A stretch of DNA of 64,000 bases, from positions 1-64,000 of the forward strand of contig CAMVCB010000005.1 of the NCBI GenBank assembly GCA_947165895.1. Reading direction: 5' to 3'. Positions 24,611-32,712 of the stretch are shown one piece after another (positions within the stretch are counted from its first letter, which is position 1; every line of letters begins with the position of its first letter). The position numbers and the translations under genes are program-made. This DNA is from an uncultured Treponema sp. (GTDB lineage: Bacteria; Spirochaetota; Spirochaetia; Treponematales; Treponemataceae). The notes beneath the pieces were generated by a model, which worked only from the letters and a program-made list of their open reading frames with translations, ran no database searches and was not told the origin of the DNA.

Positions 24611-27600
24611 ATGAAAAAAGTTTTTAAAAAGAGTGGATTAATAGTTAAAGTTTTGATTGGACTTGCTCTTCTGGGGGGTACTTCCTGTTCAAATCTCTTT
24701 GATGATTTTTTGAATGAAGATGGTTCAATTAAGAGCGGTGATACAAGATTGACTGCCATTAATCCGGGCCAATCTCAGCTGAATCCTGATGAGAATTCTG
24801 CTTCTGCTGGTGATGATAATAAGTATGAAATAACAGAACCGGCACCGGCTCCCAAGCCTCAGATTACGCCTAACGCAAAACCTGAAGAATATTTTTCTTC
24901 TGATGAAGATTTTGAAATAAAAAATACAGTAATCGATTCTGGAATTGTAGTCTTAAAATCAGGCCGCGAAAATTACAATCAGATTATTTATGATGCGGCC
25001 CAGCATGAATATGAAATCGGTTATGATAAGAATGAAGCCTGCAGTGATGGGGTGAAAGAGGCAAGAAAGCATTCTTCCCCGGTTTTTCTTACTGCTTACG
25101 ATGATCCTGTAACTGTAAAAGCCTTTAAAAATGATTCAAAGGCAAAAATTACTTATTCGGCTTTTCAGACCCGCACAACAAATGTTAGTGACGGAAGCTG
25201 GACTTCTTCTTATATTGCAGAAGGCAGTGAAGTTTTTGTTGATTTGCAGGAAGCTGCTCAAAGGAAGGTTGATTTTACCCAGGCTGGTGGAGAAGGAGAG
25301 CCCATTGTTTTTGAAAATCTTCCTTACGGAACTACCTGCGTAAAAATTACGATTACTGCCGATGATGCCTATTATTCAGACTCTTATACAGTCTGCCTTA
25401 ATAAAAAGCATATACTGACTTCCCTTGTGACTCAGGAAGAGGGAAATGCTGCAAAAACTGATTTAACAACCGGTCTTGTTGTTTTAAAGGAAAGCGACGG
25501 TTTTAATAATAATCAGATTTCTTATGAGCCTTCCGTAAAAAATTATGCGACCGCTAATTTGACAAGCAAGGATAATACTCTTTATCTTAAGGCTGTTCCT
25601 TCAGATAAAAAAGCCACTGTCAGCTGGTCTGCAGCTTACACCGCTAAACCTGTTTACAAGTACGAATACTATCAGACTGTTACAAAAACTGTGGTAAAGG
25701 TTGATGCCAACGGTAAGCTTATTGAAGGTCCAGAGACGACAAAAGAAACAAAGAAAGTTGCCTCAGCTGCTGAAAACAAAACTGAGGTAAAAGAAGAGGC
25801 CTCTTCTGATGGAAGCACAACGACAACTACAATAAATACAGTTACAAGAAAAACAATCGTCGGCCTTGATAAGATGGAAGAAGTTACGCCGGAAGATATT
25901 TCTTCAATCCTTCTGCCTGTAGAAAATCAGAATTCTGACCGTGTTCGCCTTACAAGCCTTCCTTACGGCGTAACAAAGGTGACTGTAAGAGTCTCTTCTT
26001 ATGATAAAACAAATCCTCTTGAGGACATTTATACAATCACCCTTCCAAGAGTTCAGTTTTATTCTTCAGAAGAAAGTTCAGAAAACACTTCTTCTTCCGG
26101 CTCAGAACAAAGCCCGGCCTGTGAGGATGACACATCAAAGCTTGAAGATCTTTCTGTTACAAATCTTGAAACAATTGATGATGACGGAAATAAAACAAAG
26201 ATAGAAACTCAGGCAGCGGTAAACTTCACTTTTGATAAGGAAGAAACAATTTATTCGTTAGTGGTTGACGAAGATACAGATGTAATGATTATCAATCCTG
26301 CACTTTCTGAAAATGAAAGCATGTCTAATCCTGTGTCAAAGACAAAATATTCTTCCCTCACCTCTAATGACTACAGCGTTACTCTTCAGGGTGGACTTCA
26401 GGTAATTACATTTACAGTTACAGAAGAAGGCTGCGAACCAAGAACTTACACTATTTATGCCTACAAGCAGAGCGGAAACACAATTCTGGAAGCTATAAAT
26501 TATTCTTCTTATGACTGCGTAAGTGAAAAATGGACAGAGCAGTCTATGGCTTCTGCAAATTATGAGGCTGGTCTTACATCTATGAGTCCTTCTGCTGTAA
26601 GCCTTGATAACGGCGCTGAAGAGTCAAATCAGGCAAAAACTTACAGGCTGAATGTGCGTGCAGACAATGCCTGCGATGTTTCAAAAATGAAGTTTTCTGT
26701 AAAACCTTATGATTCCCATACTCATATTTATTATTATGTGGGCGACGCATGTCCTGCAGAAAATGATTCAGCCTGGGGAAGGGGATATCTTGCAGCTGAT
26801 TCTTCTAATGAAAAGATTTTTGAGCTTAATAATGCTGGAGTTACCGGCGTAACAAATCTCTGGCTTAAAACTGTAAGCCGCCCTTATTATCATTCAGGTG
26901 ATTTTGATTCCACATCTGCGGCTTCTGTAAGCCCAAAAAGTGATGTTACCTATCATAAGATTGAAATTTCCAAGCCTGGAAAGAAAAATGCTGTTTTTAA
27001 GGAACTTCTTATAAAAACTGTAAATGAAACCGGTAAAGAAGATCAGCTTCATTCAGATTTAGATGATGCTGAAAAAAATGGAGTGACACACACAGCGGGA
27101 AACGTGACAAAAAACATTGGAACAGATATCGATATTGCAAAGATTTATTTCCGTCTGGCAGATAAAAGTGATTCAACAGATCTTAAGACAATAAAATATA
27201 CTGTCGAAAATACAAGAAGCAGCACTACAGAAAATACTCCAAACACCAGCTTTACAATGTCTCCTGCAAAAGATACGGAATTTAGTGACGGTTATTATGA
27301 AACAATTGACGGTAAAAAATACTATGTAATCTCTCTCGGCGAAATTGATACAGAGGCTTCTGCTGCAGTTTCTTCCGGCAGGACTTCTAAAGATCTTCCT
27401 ATGGGTAAGACAACAGTTACCATTTATGTAAACGGAGTAAAATCTACAACCGTCATTTTTAGTAAGCCGGATCTTGACTGCCATACCCTTACGGCAAGAC
27501 CTGCAATTGGAAGCGGTTCTAATGGTTATTCCACTACAAGTTTTTATGATACGGTTTACTATCTGAATAATGATACTGAGTCTGTGCTGCTTACTATGAA

Positions 27601-29494
27601 CACCACTCAGAAAAATGAAGTGATTACTGTAGATTCTTATGAAAAAACAGCTGATGAAAACGGTGTTTCAAATTCAGTAACTTATAATGTTTCGGACAGT
27701 GATTATATTACAATTTCCCAGTCAACTTCTGTACCTTATACTGCCTGGACCAGCGAAGTAAAGAACATCCCTGTTGGAACTTCTGTAGTTGTTTACAAGG
27801 TTACCAGTGCTGACGGCAAGGTTACCAGTGCTGACGGTAAGGGGCATTCTGAATGTAAGGTTACTTTTGTCCGGGCAGAAGATACAGAAACAAGACTTCA
27901 GTCTTATTCTGTTACAGGCCCGGGAAAAGAAACTATCAGCGGATTTTCATGGTCTGACAGCGGAAGCCCTGCCGGTGTAAATTCTTATGTAAATAATTTT
28001 GCACTTAAGGCCGGAACAGGAAAATATACAGTAACAGCCCGTCCAATGAATAATAATGAAAAGGTTGAAGTTTCTGTATATGGAACAATTGCTGAAGTTA
28101 CTGCTTTGACAGGTTCCGGTAATGTTTATGATCTTTCATCTGCTGACTGGGCTTCTAACATAATTTCGACGGAAAAAGCTTCCTCACAGGATCCAACATA
28201 TACTTTTGATGTTGGTTCAAATTACAGATACATTCTTGTGCGCGCTTTAGTAACAAATGGTTCGGGTTCTTACATGCATTATTATGACACCCTTATTACC
28301 GTAAATCTTGAAACCAGCGCGGGAATTAAGGTAACAGGAAAGCAGTACAACAATAGCAGTAAATCTGATTTTGACAGCTTTGATTTCTCTTCTACTGAAC
28401 CATCAAAAGCAGCGACAAACATAAACAGTAATGGTGATATTCAGATTGATGTTCAAAAATCTGAAAAAGCAGTCTGGATTGATGGATATCCGGAAGTTAC
28501 TGTTGAAAGTGAGAATATTACAGGCAGAGTATCAGTAGACTCGAATAAAAATATCATAATTCCATATTCTGTTTATAAAGATTATACAGGAAAAACCCTT
28601 ACCATTACTTACAAGGCAAGAGCAGAACTTACAAGCGTAACAGAAAGTCCTTCTTACAATATAGAAATTTCAGGATTAAAGACTGTTACTTCATATGCTT
28701 CAAAGTCTGTGACTAATAGTTACACTTATGTTTTGCCGTCTTCAAATGATGCAAAACAGCTTGCATTCAGGTTTGGCTCTCATATAAATGATGAAGGAAC
28801 AAACTGGATTTATACTGCTACAGATAAAGGTAGTAAAACCGGCGGTGTAGATATTGTTGGAAGCCTGGACGGCGGTTCAAACTGGGGTGCAACTTCATAT
28901 AATTTCAGCGGACTTCATTACCTGGTTCAGAAGGGAAATGATATTTACCTTGCAAAACTTGAGGCTGATACTTCAGATAGTAAAAAGGCTAGTGCAAATA
29001 CTTTCTATCTGCTTAATGCTTCAAAGAAAACTCTGGAAGAAAAATCCGCTTCAGAGCTTGGAATCTCACTTTCTGTAAATGCAGAAGTCTGCTATGGCGG
29101 AGAAACTCCTTATCTTATTCCTTATCTTATACTCAAGGCAGATGTAAGCGGTGTCAGTAAGCTTGGAGTGATTATGGATACCCTTGTTGCGCCGGAAAAA
29201 CAAGCAACTGATTCAAAGGCTGACAGCGTAACAATTAAGGAACCAAACAACGGCTTTGAAATGGAAGGAAGCGGTTATAAATTCAGCGTCTTCTTAAAGA
29301 ATGCCCTTGGAGTAGATGATGTAACAAGGTTCTGGTACGGAGCCTATACAGATACTTCTGGAGCTTTGGGTTATTTGAATACTGTCTTTAAGCAATCAGC
29401 TTCAGGTCCTGCTTCAGGGGTTGATTCCGCAATTTCCTTCAGCTGGGATTTGACAGGAAGTTGTGAGAAAAGCTTCCGTGTAACAATTGAATAG
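24611..29494 (+). CDS. Giant repetitive surface lipoprotein
   Basis: A 1627-residue predicted lipoprotein (Cys26 after GGTS). Most of it is Ser/Thr/Asp/Tyr-rich beta-sandwich repeats of the cadherin-like/bacterial Ig kind. Two units near the N terminus are recognisably duplicated: both carry the pattern VVLK...NQI.Y....YE, then TVKAF or LYLKAVPSDKKATVSWSA, then LPYGTTCVKITI or LPYGVTKVTVRVSS. Later domains end in YTIYAYKQ-like strands. A small in-frame tandem duplication lies at 27800-27841. It lacks Cys after the lipobox except for a few. Probably exposed, an adhesin or antigen-type protein; no catalytic motif seen. Codon usage is more AT-rich than its neighbours'. Confidence 0.7.
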   Translation: MKKVFKKSGLIVKVLIGLALLGGTSCSNLFDDFLNEDGSIKSGDTRLTAINPGQSQLNPDENSASAGDDNKYEITEPAPAPKPQITPNAKPEEYFSSDEDFEIKNTVIDSGIVVLKSGRENYNQIIYDAAQHEYEIGYDKNEACSDGVKEARKHSSPVFLTAYDDPVTVKAFKNDSKAKITYSAFQTRTTNVSDGSWTSSYIAEGSEVFVDLQEAAQRKVDFTQAGGEGEPIVFENLPYGTTCVKITITADDAYYSDSYTVCLNKKHILTSLVTQEEGNAAKTDLTTGLVVLKESDGFNNNQISYEPSVKNYATANLTSKDNTLYLKAVPSDKKATVSWSAAYTAKPVYKYEYYQTVTKTVVKVDANGKLIEGPETTKETKKVASAAENKTEVKEEASSDGSTTTTTINTVTRKTIVGLDKMEEVTPEDISSILLPVENQNSDRVRLTSLPYGVTKVTVRVSSYDKTNPLEDIYTITLPRVQFYSSEESSENTSSSGSEQSPACEDDTSKLEDLSVTNLETIDDDGNKTKIETQAAVNFTFDKEETIYSLVVDEDTDVMIINPALSENESMSNPVSKTKYSSLTSNDYSVTLQGGLQVITFTVTEEGCEPRTYTIYAYKQSGNTILEAINYSSYDCVSEKWTEQSMASANYEAGLTSMSPSAVSLDNGAEESNQAKTYRLNVRADNACDVSKMKFSVKPYDSHTHIYYYVGDACPAENDSAWGRGYLAADSSNEKIFELNNAGVTGVTNLWLKTVSRPYYHSGDFDSTSAASVSPKSDVTYHKIEISKPGKKNAVFKELLIKTVNETGKEDQLHSDLDDAEKNGVTHTAGNVTKNIGTDIDIAKIYFRLADKSDSTDLKTIKYTVENTRSSTTENTPNTSFTMSPAKDTEFSDGYYETIDGKKYYVISLGEIDTEASAAVSSGRTSKDLPMGKTTVTIYVNGVKSTTVIFSKPDLDCHTLTARPAIGSGSNGYSTTSFYDTVYYLNNDTESVLLTMNTTQKNEVITVDSYEKTADENGVSNSVTYNVSDSDYITISQSTSVPYTAWTSEVKNIPVGTSVVVYKVTSADGKVTSADGKGHSECKVTFVRAEDTETRLQSYSVTGPGKETISGFSWSDSGSPAGVNSYVNNFALKAGTGKYTVTARPMNNNEKVEVSVYGTIAEVTALTGSGNVYDLSSADWASNIISTEKASSQDPTYTFDVGSNYRYILVRALVTNGSGSYMHYYDTLITVNLETSAGIKVTGKQYNNSSKSDFDSFDFSSTEPSKAATNINSNGDIQIDVQKSEKAVWIDGYPEVTVESENITGRVSVDSNKNIIIPYSVYKDYTGKTLTITYKARAELTSVTESPSYNIEISGLKTVTSYASKSVTNSYTYVLPSSNDAKQLAFRFGSHINDEGTNWIYTATDKGSKTGGVDIVGSLDGGSNWGATSYNFSGLHYLVQKGNDIYLAKLEADTSDSKKASANTFYLLNASKKTLEEKSASELGISLSVNAEVCYGGETPYLIPYLILKADVSGVSKLGVIMDTLVAPEKQATDSKADSVTIKEPNNGFEMEGSGYKFSVFLKNALGVDDVTRFWYGAYTDTSGALGYLNTVFKQSASGPASGVDSAISFSWDLTGSCEKSFRVTIE
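27800..27841 (+). repeat. 21 bp in-frame tandem duplication in the giant lipoprotein
   Basis: Two back-to-back 21 bp units, differing at one base (GGC/GGT), encode VTSADGK twice (residues 1064-1077). The near identity suggests a recent slippage or duplication event. Confidence 0.9.
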
Positions 29495-29547
29495 AGGTTG
29501 CATTTTTATTCAATAAACGGCATAATTTTTGCATATTTATACAAACT

Positions 29548-29622
29548 GGGGTTTTAGGGGCTTGCCCCTAGGCGAAGGGGTAGCGCACAACGAAGTGTGC
29601 GCGCAGGGGAAGGCTTGCCCCT
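29548..29622 (+). repeat. Dispersed GC-rich palindromic repeat, copy C, next to the argD ribosome-binding site
   Basis: Same element as 35528-35603 in reverse orientation. Ordered blocks: GGGG-CTTG-CCCC hairpin, GAAGGGGTAGCG, a variable hairpin GCGCACA/TGTGCGC (29583-29602) around ACGAAG, and GGGGAAGGCTTGCCCC at the end. It stops 4 nt before the GGAGG Shine-Dalgarno of argD. Confidence 0.85.
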
Positions 29623-29639
29623 CCTGGAGGTTATTTCTT

Positions 29640-30809
29640 ATGGAAAAGAAAATTGTAAACAACTACGGAAGCTTTGACATTGTAATGGCAAAGGGTAAGG
29701 GTTCGACTCTTTGGGATGTAAACGGGAAAAAATACATCGATTTCATTGCGGGAATCGGAGTAAACTGCCTTGGACACAATTATAAGCCTCTGGTAAAGGC
29801 TGTGGCCGGTCAGGCAAAGCGGGAAATCCATATTTCAAACTACTATTTTTCTGACATAGGACTTGATTTTGCAGAAAACCTTCTGATGGTAACAGGTTTT
29901 GAGCGGGGCTATTTTGGAAACTCTGGTGCCGAAGCCAACGAAGCTGCGATTAAGCTTGCCCGCAAATACGGTCAGCTGAATGGCGGAAGCAAACGAAAGA
30001 CTGTTGTAACCCTTGAATCTTCATTTCATGGACGCACTCTTGCAACTTTGACTGCAACCGGCCAGGATAAATTCCACCCGGACAGCTTTGCTCCTTATCC
30101 TGAAGGATTTAAGACAATCAAGGCAAATGATTTTGACGCTCTTAAGGGCGCTTTTGACGATACAACTGCGGCTCTCTTTATTGAATGCATTCAGGGAGAG
30201 GGCGGTGTAAACCTGATTTCTCCTGAGTGGGCACAGGCGGCTGCTAAGGCTGCACGTGAGGCCGGTGCTATTGTTATGGCTGATGAAGTTCAGACTGGAA
30301 TCGGCCGTACGGGAACTTTCCTTGCGAGTGACGCTCTCGGCTTTGAGCCGGAGGTTGTAACTCTTGCCAAGGGAATTGCGGGCGGTCTTCCAATGGGAGC
30401 CTGCCTCTTCCGCGGTAAGGCTGCCGACGTTTTTGTTGCGGGCGACCATCAGTCAACTTTTGCAGGAAATCCTCTTGCCTGTGCGGCAGGTCTTGTTGTT
30501 CTTGATACTGTAAGCGACAAAGCCTTTCTTGACCGCGTAAATTATGCCGGAGACTATATCCGTGGTGCTATTTCCAGCTGGAATCTTCCTATTATAAAGG
30601 ATGTGCGCGGCAAGGGACTTATGATTGGAACTCAGATTGTGCCGGAAATCAAGCCTTTTGACATCGAAGTAAAGTGTCTTGAAGATGGCCTCTGTACTAC
30701 AACTGCCGGATCTGATGTAGTACGCTTTTTGCCGCCGCTTAACATTTCTGACAGGGAAATTGCAGAGGGTCTGGAAATTTACAAGAAGGTTTTGAAATCA
30801 TTCTGTTAA
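29640..30809 (+). CDS. argD: Acetylornithine aminotransferase
   Basis: Class III PLP aminotransferase of arginine synthesis, converting N-acetylglutamate semialdehyde to N-acetylornithine. It may also serve lysine synthesis. The 389-residue protein has FGNSGAEANEAAIKLARKY, TLESSFHGRTLATLTATGQ, the PLP-binding Asp in MADEVQTGIGRTG, and the Schiff-base Lys in VTLAKGIAGGLPMGA. The start at 29640 (GGAGG 9 nt upstream) is chosen; an ORF extension to 29529 runs through the repeat and is not homologous-looking. No other arg gene is adjacent. It is upstream of, but separately promoted from, leuA. Confidence 0.9.
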   Translation: MEKKIVNNYGSFDIVMAKGKGSTLWDVNGKKYIDFIAGIGVNCLGHNYKPLVKAVAGQAKREIHISNYYFSDIGLDFAENLLMVTGFERGYFGNSGAEANEAAIKLARKYGQLNGGSKRKTVVTLESSFHGRTLATLTATGQDKFHPDSFAPYPEGFKTIKANDFDALKGAFDDTTAALFIECIQGEGGVNLISPEWAQAAAKAAREAGAIVMADEVQTGIGRTGTFLASDALGFEPEVVTLAKGIAGGLPMGACLFRGKAADVFVAGDHQSTFAGNPLACAAGLVVLDTVSDKAFLDRVNYAGDYIRGAISSWNLPIIKDVRGKGLMIGTQIVPEIKPFDIEVKCLEDGLCTTTAGSDVVRFLPPLNISDREIAEGLEIYKKVLKSFC

Positions 30810-30812
30810 TTC

Positions 30813-30839
30813 TTGACTTATAAGGACAAATTTTATAAT
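30813..30839 (+). promoter_or_regulatory. Promoter of the leuA leader
   Basis: TTGACT (30813-30818), a short 15 nt spacer, and a consensus TATAAT (30834-30839). The predicted start is near 30846, only about 2 nt before the leader-peptide ATG at 30848, so the leader would be translated almost leaderless. Confidence 0.7.
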
Positions 30840-30847
30840 CTATGACT

Positions 30848-30904
30848 ATGAATTTCACATTGCTGCTACTATCTCTATCTTCTCATTTTTGCTGCAAGCG
30901 ATAG
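30848..30904 (+). CDS. leuL: leuA leader peptide, 18 residues with four consecutive Leu codons
   Basis: The short ORF reads MNFTLLLLSLSSHFCCKR and then TAG. Four tandem Leu codons (TTG CTG CTA CTA, 30860-30871) and a fifth (CTA, 30875) use mostly rare-type codons, the hallmark of leucine attenuation peptides. An in-frame ATG at 30842 would add two residues. It is too small to be recognised by homology; the call rests on Leu content, position and the surrounding mutually exclusive hairpins. Confidence 0.85.
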   Translation: MNFTLLLLSLSSHFCCKR

Positions 30905-30980
30905 GTAGTGTGATTTATTCATAAACAGAAGTAAATTGCAAAATAACAAAGACCTGTCCTTGCGGCGGGTCTTTTTTTTT
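30848..30980 (+). promoter_or_regulatory. Transcription attenuator controlling leuA
   Basis: Four segments can pair exclusively. Segment 1, CTACTATC (30866-30873, in the Leu codons), pairs with segment 2, GATAGGTAG (30900-30908, containing the leader stop codon); outer pairs ATGAAT/ATTCAT and TCACA/TGTGA extend this. Segment 2 GATAGGT also pairs with segment 3 ACCTGTC (30952-30958; 7 bp, one G-U). Segment 3 AAAGACC (30948-30954) with segment 4 GGTCTTT (30968-30974) and nine T forms a terminator. A ribosome stalled on Leu codons covers segment 1, letting 2:3 form and leuA be read; one that reaches the stop covers segment 2, so the terminator forms. Confidence 0.85.
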
Positions 30981-30994
30981 AGGAGAAATATACT

Positions 30995-32668
30995 ATGAAA
31001 AACGTTGAAAAGTACAAGCCATTCCAGCCGGTTCCAATCAAAAACCGAAGCTGGCCCGAAAAGACAATCACAAAGGCTCCAACCTGGGTCTCTGTAGATT
31101 TGCGTGACGGAAATCAGGCCCTTATTAACCCGATGGGTGTAGAACAGAAGCTTGAATTTTTCGACCTTCTTGTAAAACTTGGCTTTAAGGAAATCGAAGT
31201 TGGTTTCCCTTCAGCTTCTGATACAGAATTTAATTTTATGCGCCGCCTTATCGAAGAAAATCACGTGCCGGAAGATGTTACCCTTCAGGTTCTCTGTCAG
31301 GCCCGCGAGCATCTGGTAATCCGCACTTTTGAAGCCCTCAAGGGTGTAAAAAAGGCAATTTTCCATATTTATAATTCAACTTCACCGGCTCAGCGCAAAT
31401 ACACCTTCAATAAATCAAAGGAAGAAATCAAGCAGATTGCAATTGACGGCGTAAAATGCGTTAAAAAATGTCTGAAAGATGCCGGCGACACAGATATCCG
31501 CCTGGAATATTCGCCTGAAAGCTTTTCAAACACAGAAATCGACTACGCTGTAGAAGTATGCGAAGCCGTAATGAAGGAATGGGGCGCAACTCCTGAAAAG
31601 AAAATTATCCTCAACCTGCCTACAACTGTTGAATGTGCCCTGCCTAATCAGTTTGCAGACCAGATTGAATACTTCTGCCAGAACATTTCCGATCGCGAAA
31701 GCTGCATTATTTCCCTGCACAACCACAATGATCGCGGCGAGGGTGTCGCTCAGTGTGAGCTTGGACTTTTAGCAGGCGCTGACCGCGTGGAAGGCTGCCT
31801 TTTTGGAAACGGTGAACGTACCGGAAACCTGGATATCGTTACTGTAGCCCTGAATATGTACACCCAGGGTGTTGATCCTCAGCTTGACTTCAGCAATATC
31901 GAACACATTGCAAACGACTATATGCGCCTTACAGGCATGAGCATTCATCCCCGCACTCCTTATGCCGGTGAGCTTGTATTCACAGCCTTCTCCGGCTCTC
32001 ATCAGGATGCAATCCGCAAGGGTATGGCTGCCCGCACAAAAATGGAAGACAATGCCGTATGGGATGTTCCATATCTTCCAATCGACCCTCACGACATCGG
32101 CCGCCAGTACGAAGGAATTATCCGTATTAACAGCCAGAGCGGAAAGGGCGGTGCCGCTTATATTCTGGAGCAGGATTTTGGTATTGTGGCTCCAAAGGCT
32201 ATGCACCCTGCAATCGGCGAAGTTATCAAGGCTGCCGCAGACAAGGCTCAGCGCGAGCTTAAGGCTGATGAGCTTTATGCAGAGTTTGCAGCGCGCTGGC
32301 TCAATACAAAATCGCCGCTCAATGTTATTGAAATCAGCGAGCGTCATATTGAAGGTGAACGCGGTGATAACGAGCATGAACAGGTAGCATGTATGGCAAC
32401 CGTTTCCTGGGAAGGAAAAAATTATGCAATCGCTGCTAACGGAAACGGACCTCTGGATGCCTTTGTAAATGCAATGAAGCAGACTCCTGCTCCCCGATTT
32501 AACATCACAAGCTTCCATGAGCATTCTATCGGAAAAGGTTCTGACACAAAGGCTATTGCTTATGTTCAGATTACCAAGGAAGATGGAAATCAGGTCTGGG
32601 GTGTCGGAAAGAGTTCAAACGTAGGCCGTGCCGGTATTGCGGCTCTTGTAAGTGCCCTGAACTTTTAG
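30995..32668 (+). CDS. leuA: 2-isopropylmalate synthase (LeuA2-type)
   Basis: First committed enzyme of leucine synthesis: acetyl-CoA plus 2-oxoisovalerate to 2-isopropylmalate. The 557-residue protein belongs to the longer group found in Corynebacterium, Pseudomonas and yeast. The catalytic TIM barrel has VSVDLRDGNQALINPM (substrate and metal Arg-Asp), GFKEIEVGFPSAS, the metal His pair in SLHNHNDRGEGVA, and GCLFGNGERTGNLDI. The regulatory C-terminal domain (about 430-557) binds leucine for feedback inhibition. So leucine would control this gene twice, by attenuation and by allostery. SD AGGAGA. leuB/C/D are not in the window. Confidence 0.95.
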   Translation: MKNVEKYKPFQPVPIKNRSWPEKTITKAPTWVSVDLRDGNQALINPMGVEQKLEFFDLLVKLGFKEIEVGFPSASDTEFNFMRRLIEENHVPEDVTLQVLCQAREHLVIRTFEALKGVKKAIFHIYNSTSPAQRKYTFNKSKEEIKQIAIDGVKCVKKCLKDAGDTDIRLEYSPESFSNTEIDYAVEVCEAVMKEWGATPEKKIILNLPTTVECALPNQFADQIEYFCQNISDRESCIISLHNHNDRGEGVAQCELGLLAGADRVEGCLFGNGERTGNLDIVTVALNMYTQGVDPQLDFSNIEHIANDYMRLTGMSIHPRTPYAGELVFTAFSGSHQDAIRKGMAARTKMEDNAVWDVPYLPIDPHDIGRQYEGIIRINSQSGKGGAAYILEQDFGIVAPKAMHPAIGEVIKAAADKAQRELKADELYAEFAARWLNTKSPLNVIEISERHIEGERGDNEHEQVACMATVSWEGKNYAIAANGNGPLDAFVNAMKQTPAPRFNITSFHEHSIGKGSDTKAIAYVQITKEDGNQVWGVGKSSNVGRAGIAALVSALNF

Positions 32669-32677
32669 CAATTATTT

Positions 32678-32706
32678 TTGCAGATTTTATAATTGAGTGT
32701 TAGAAT
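32678..32706 (+). promoter_or_regulatory. Promoter of the phosphodiesterase-like gene, start codon 6 nt after the -10
   Basis: TTGCAG (32678-32683), 17 nt, extended -10 TGTTAGAAT with TAGAAT at 32701-32706. ATG 32713 begins after 6 nt, predicting a leaderless mRNA. Confidence 0.65.
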
Positions 32707-32712
32707 TAAAGA

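Noticed and set aside
29529..29639. N-terminal extension of argD
   Set aside because: The extra 37 codons are translated repeat sequence, and a good Shine-Dalgarno supports ATG 29640.
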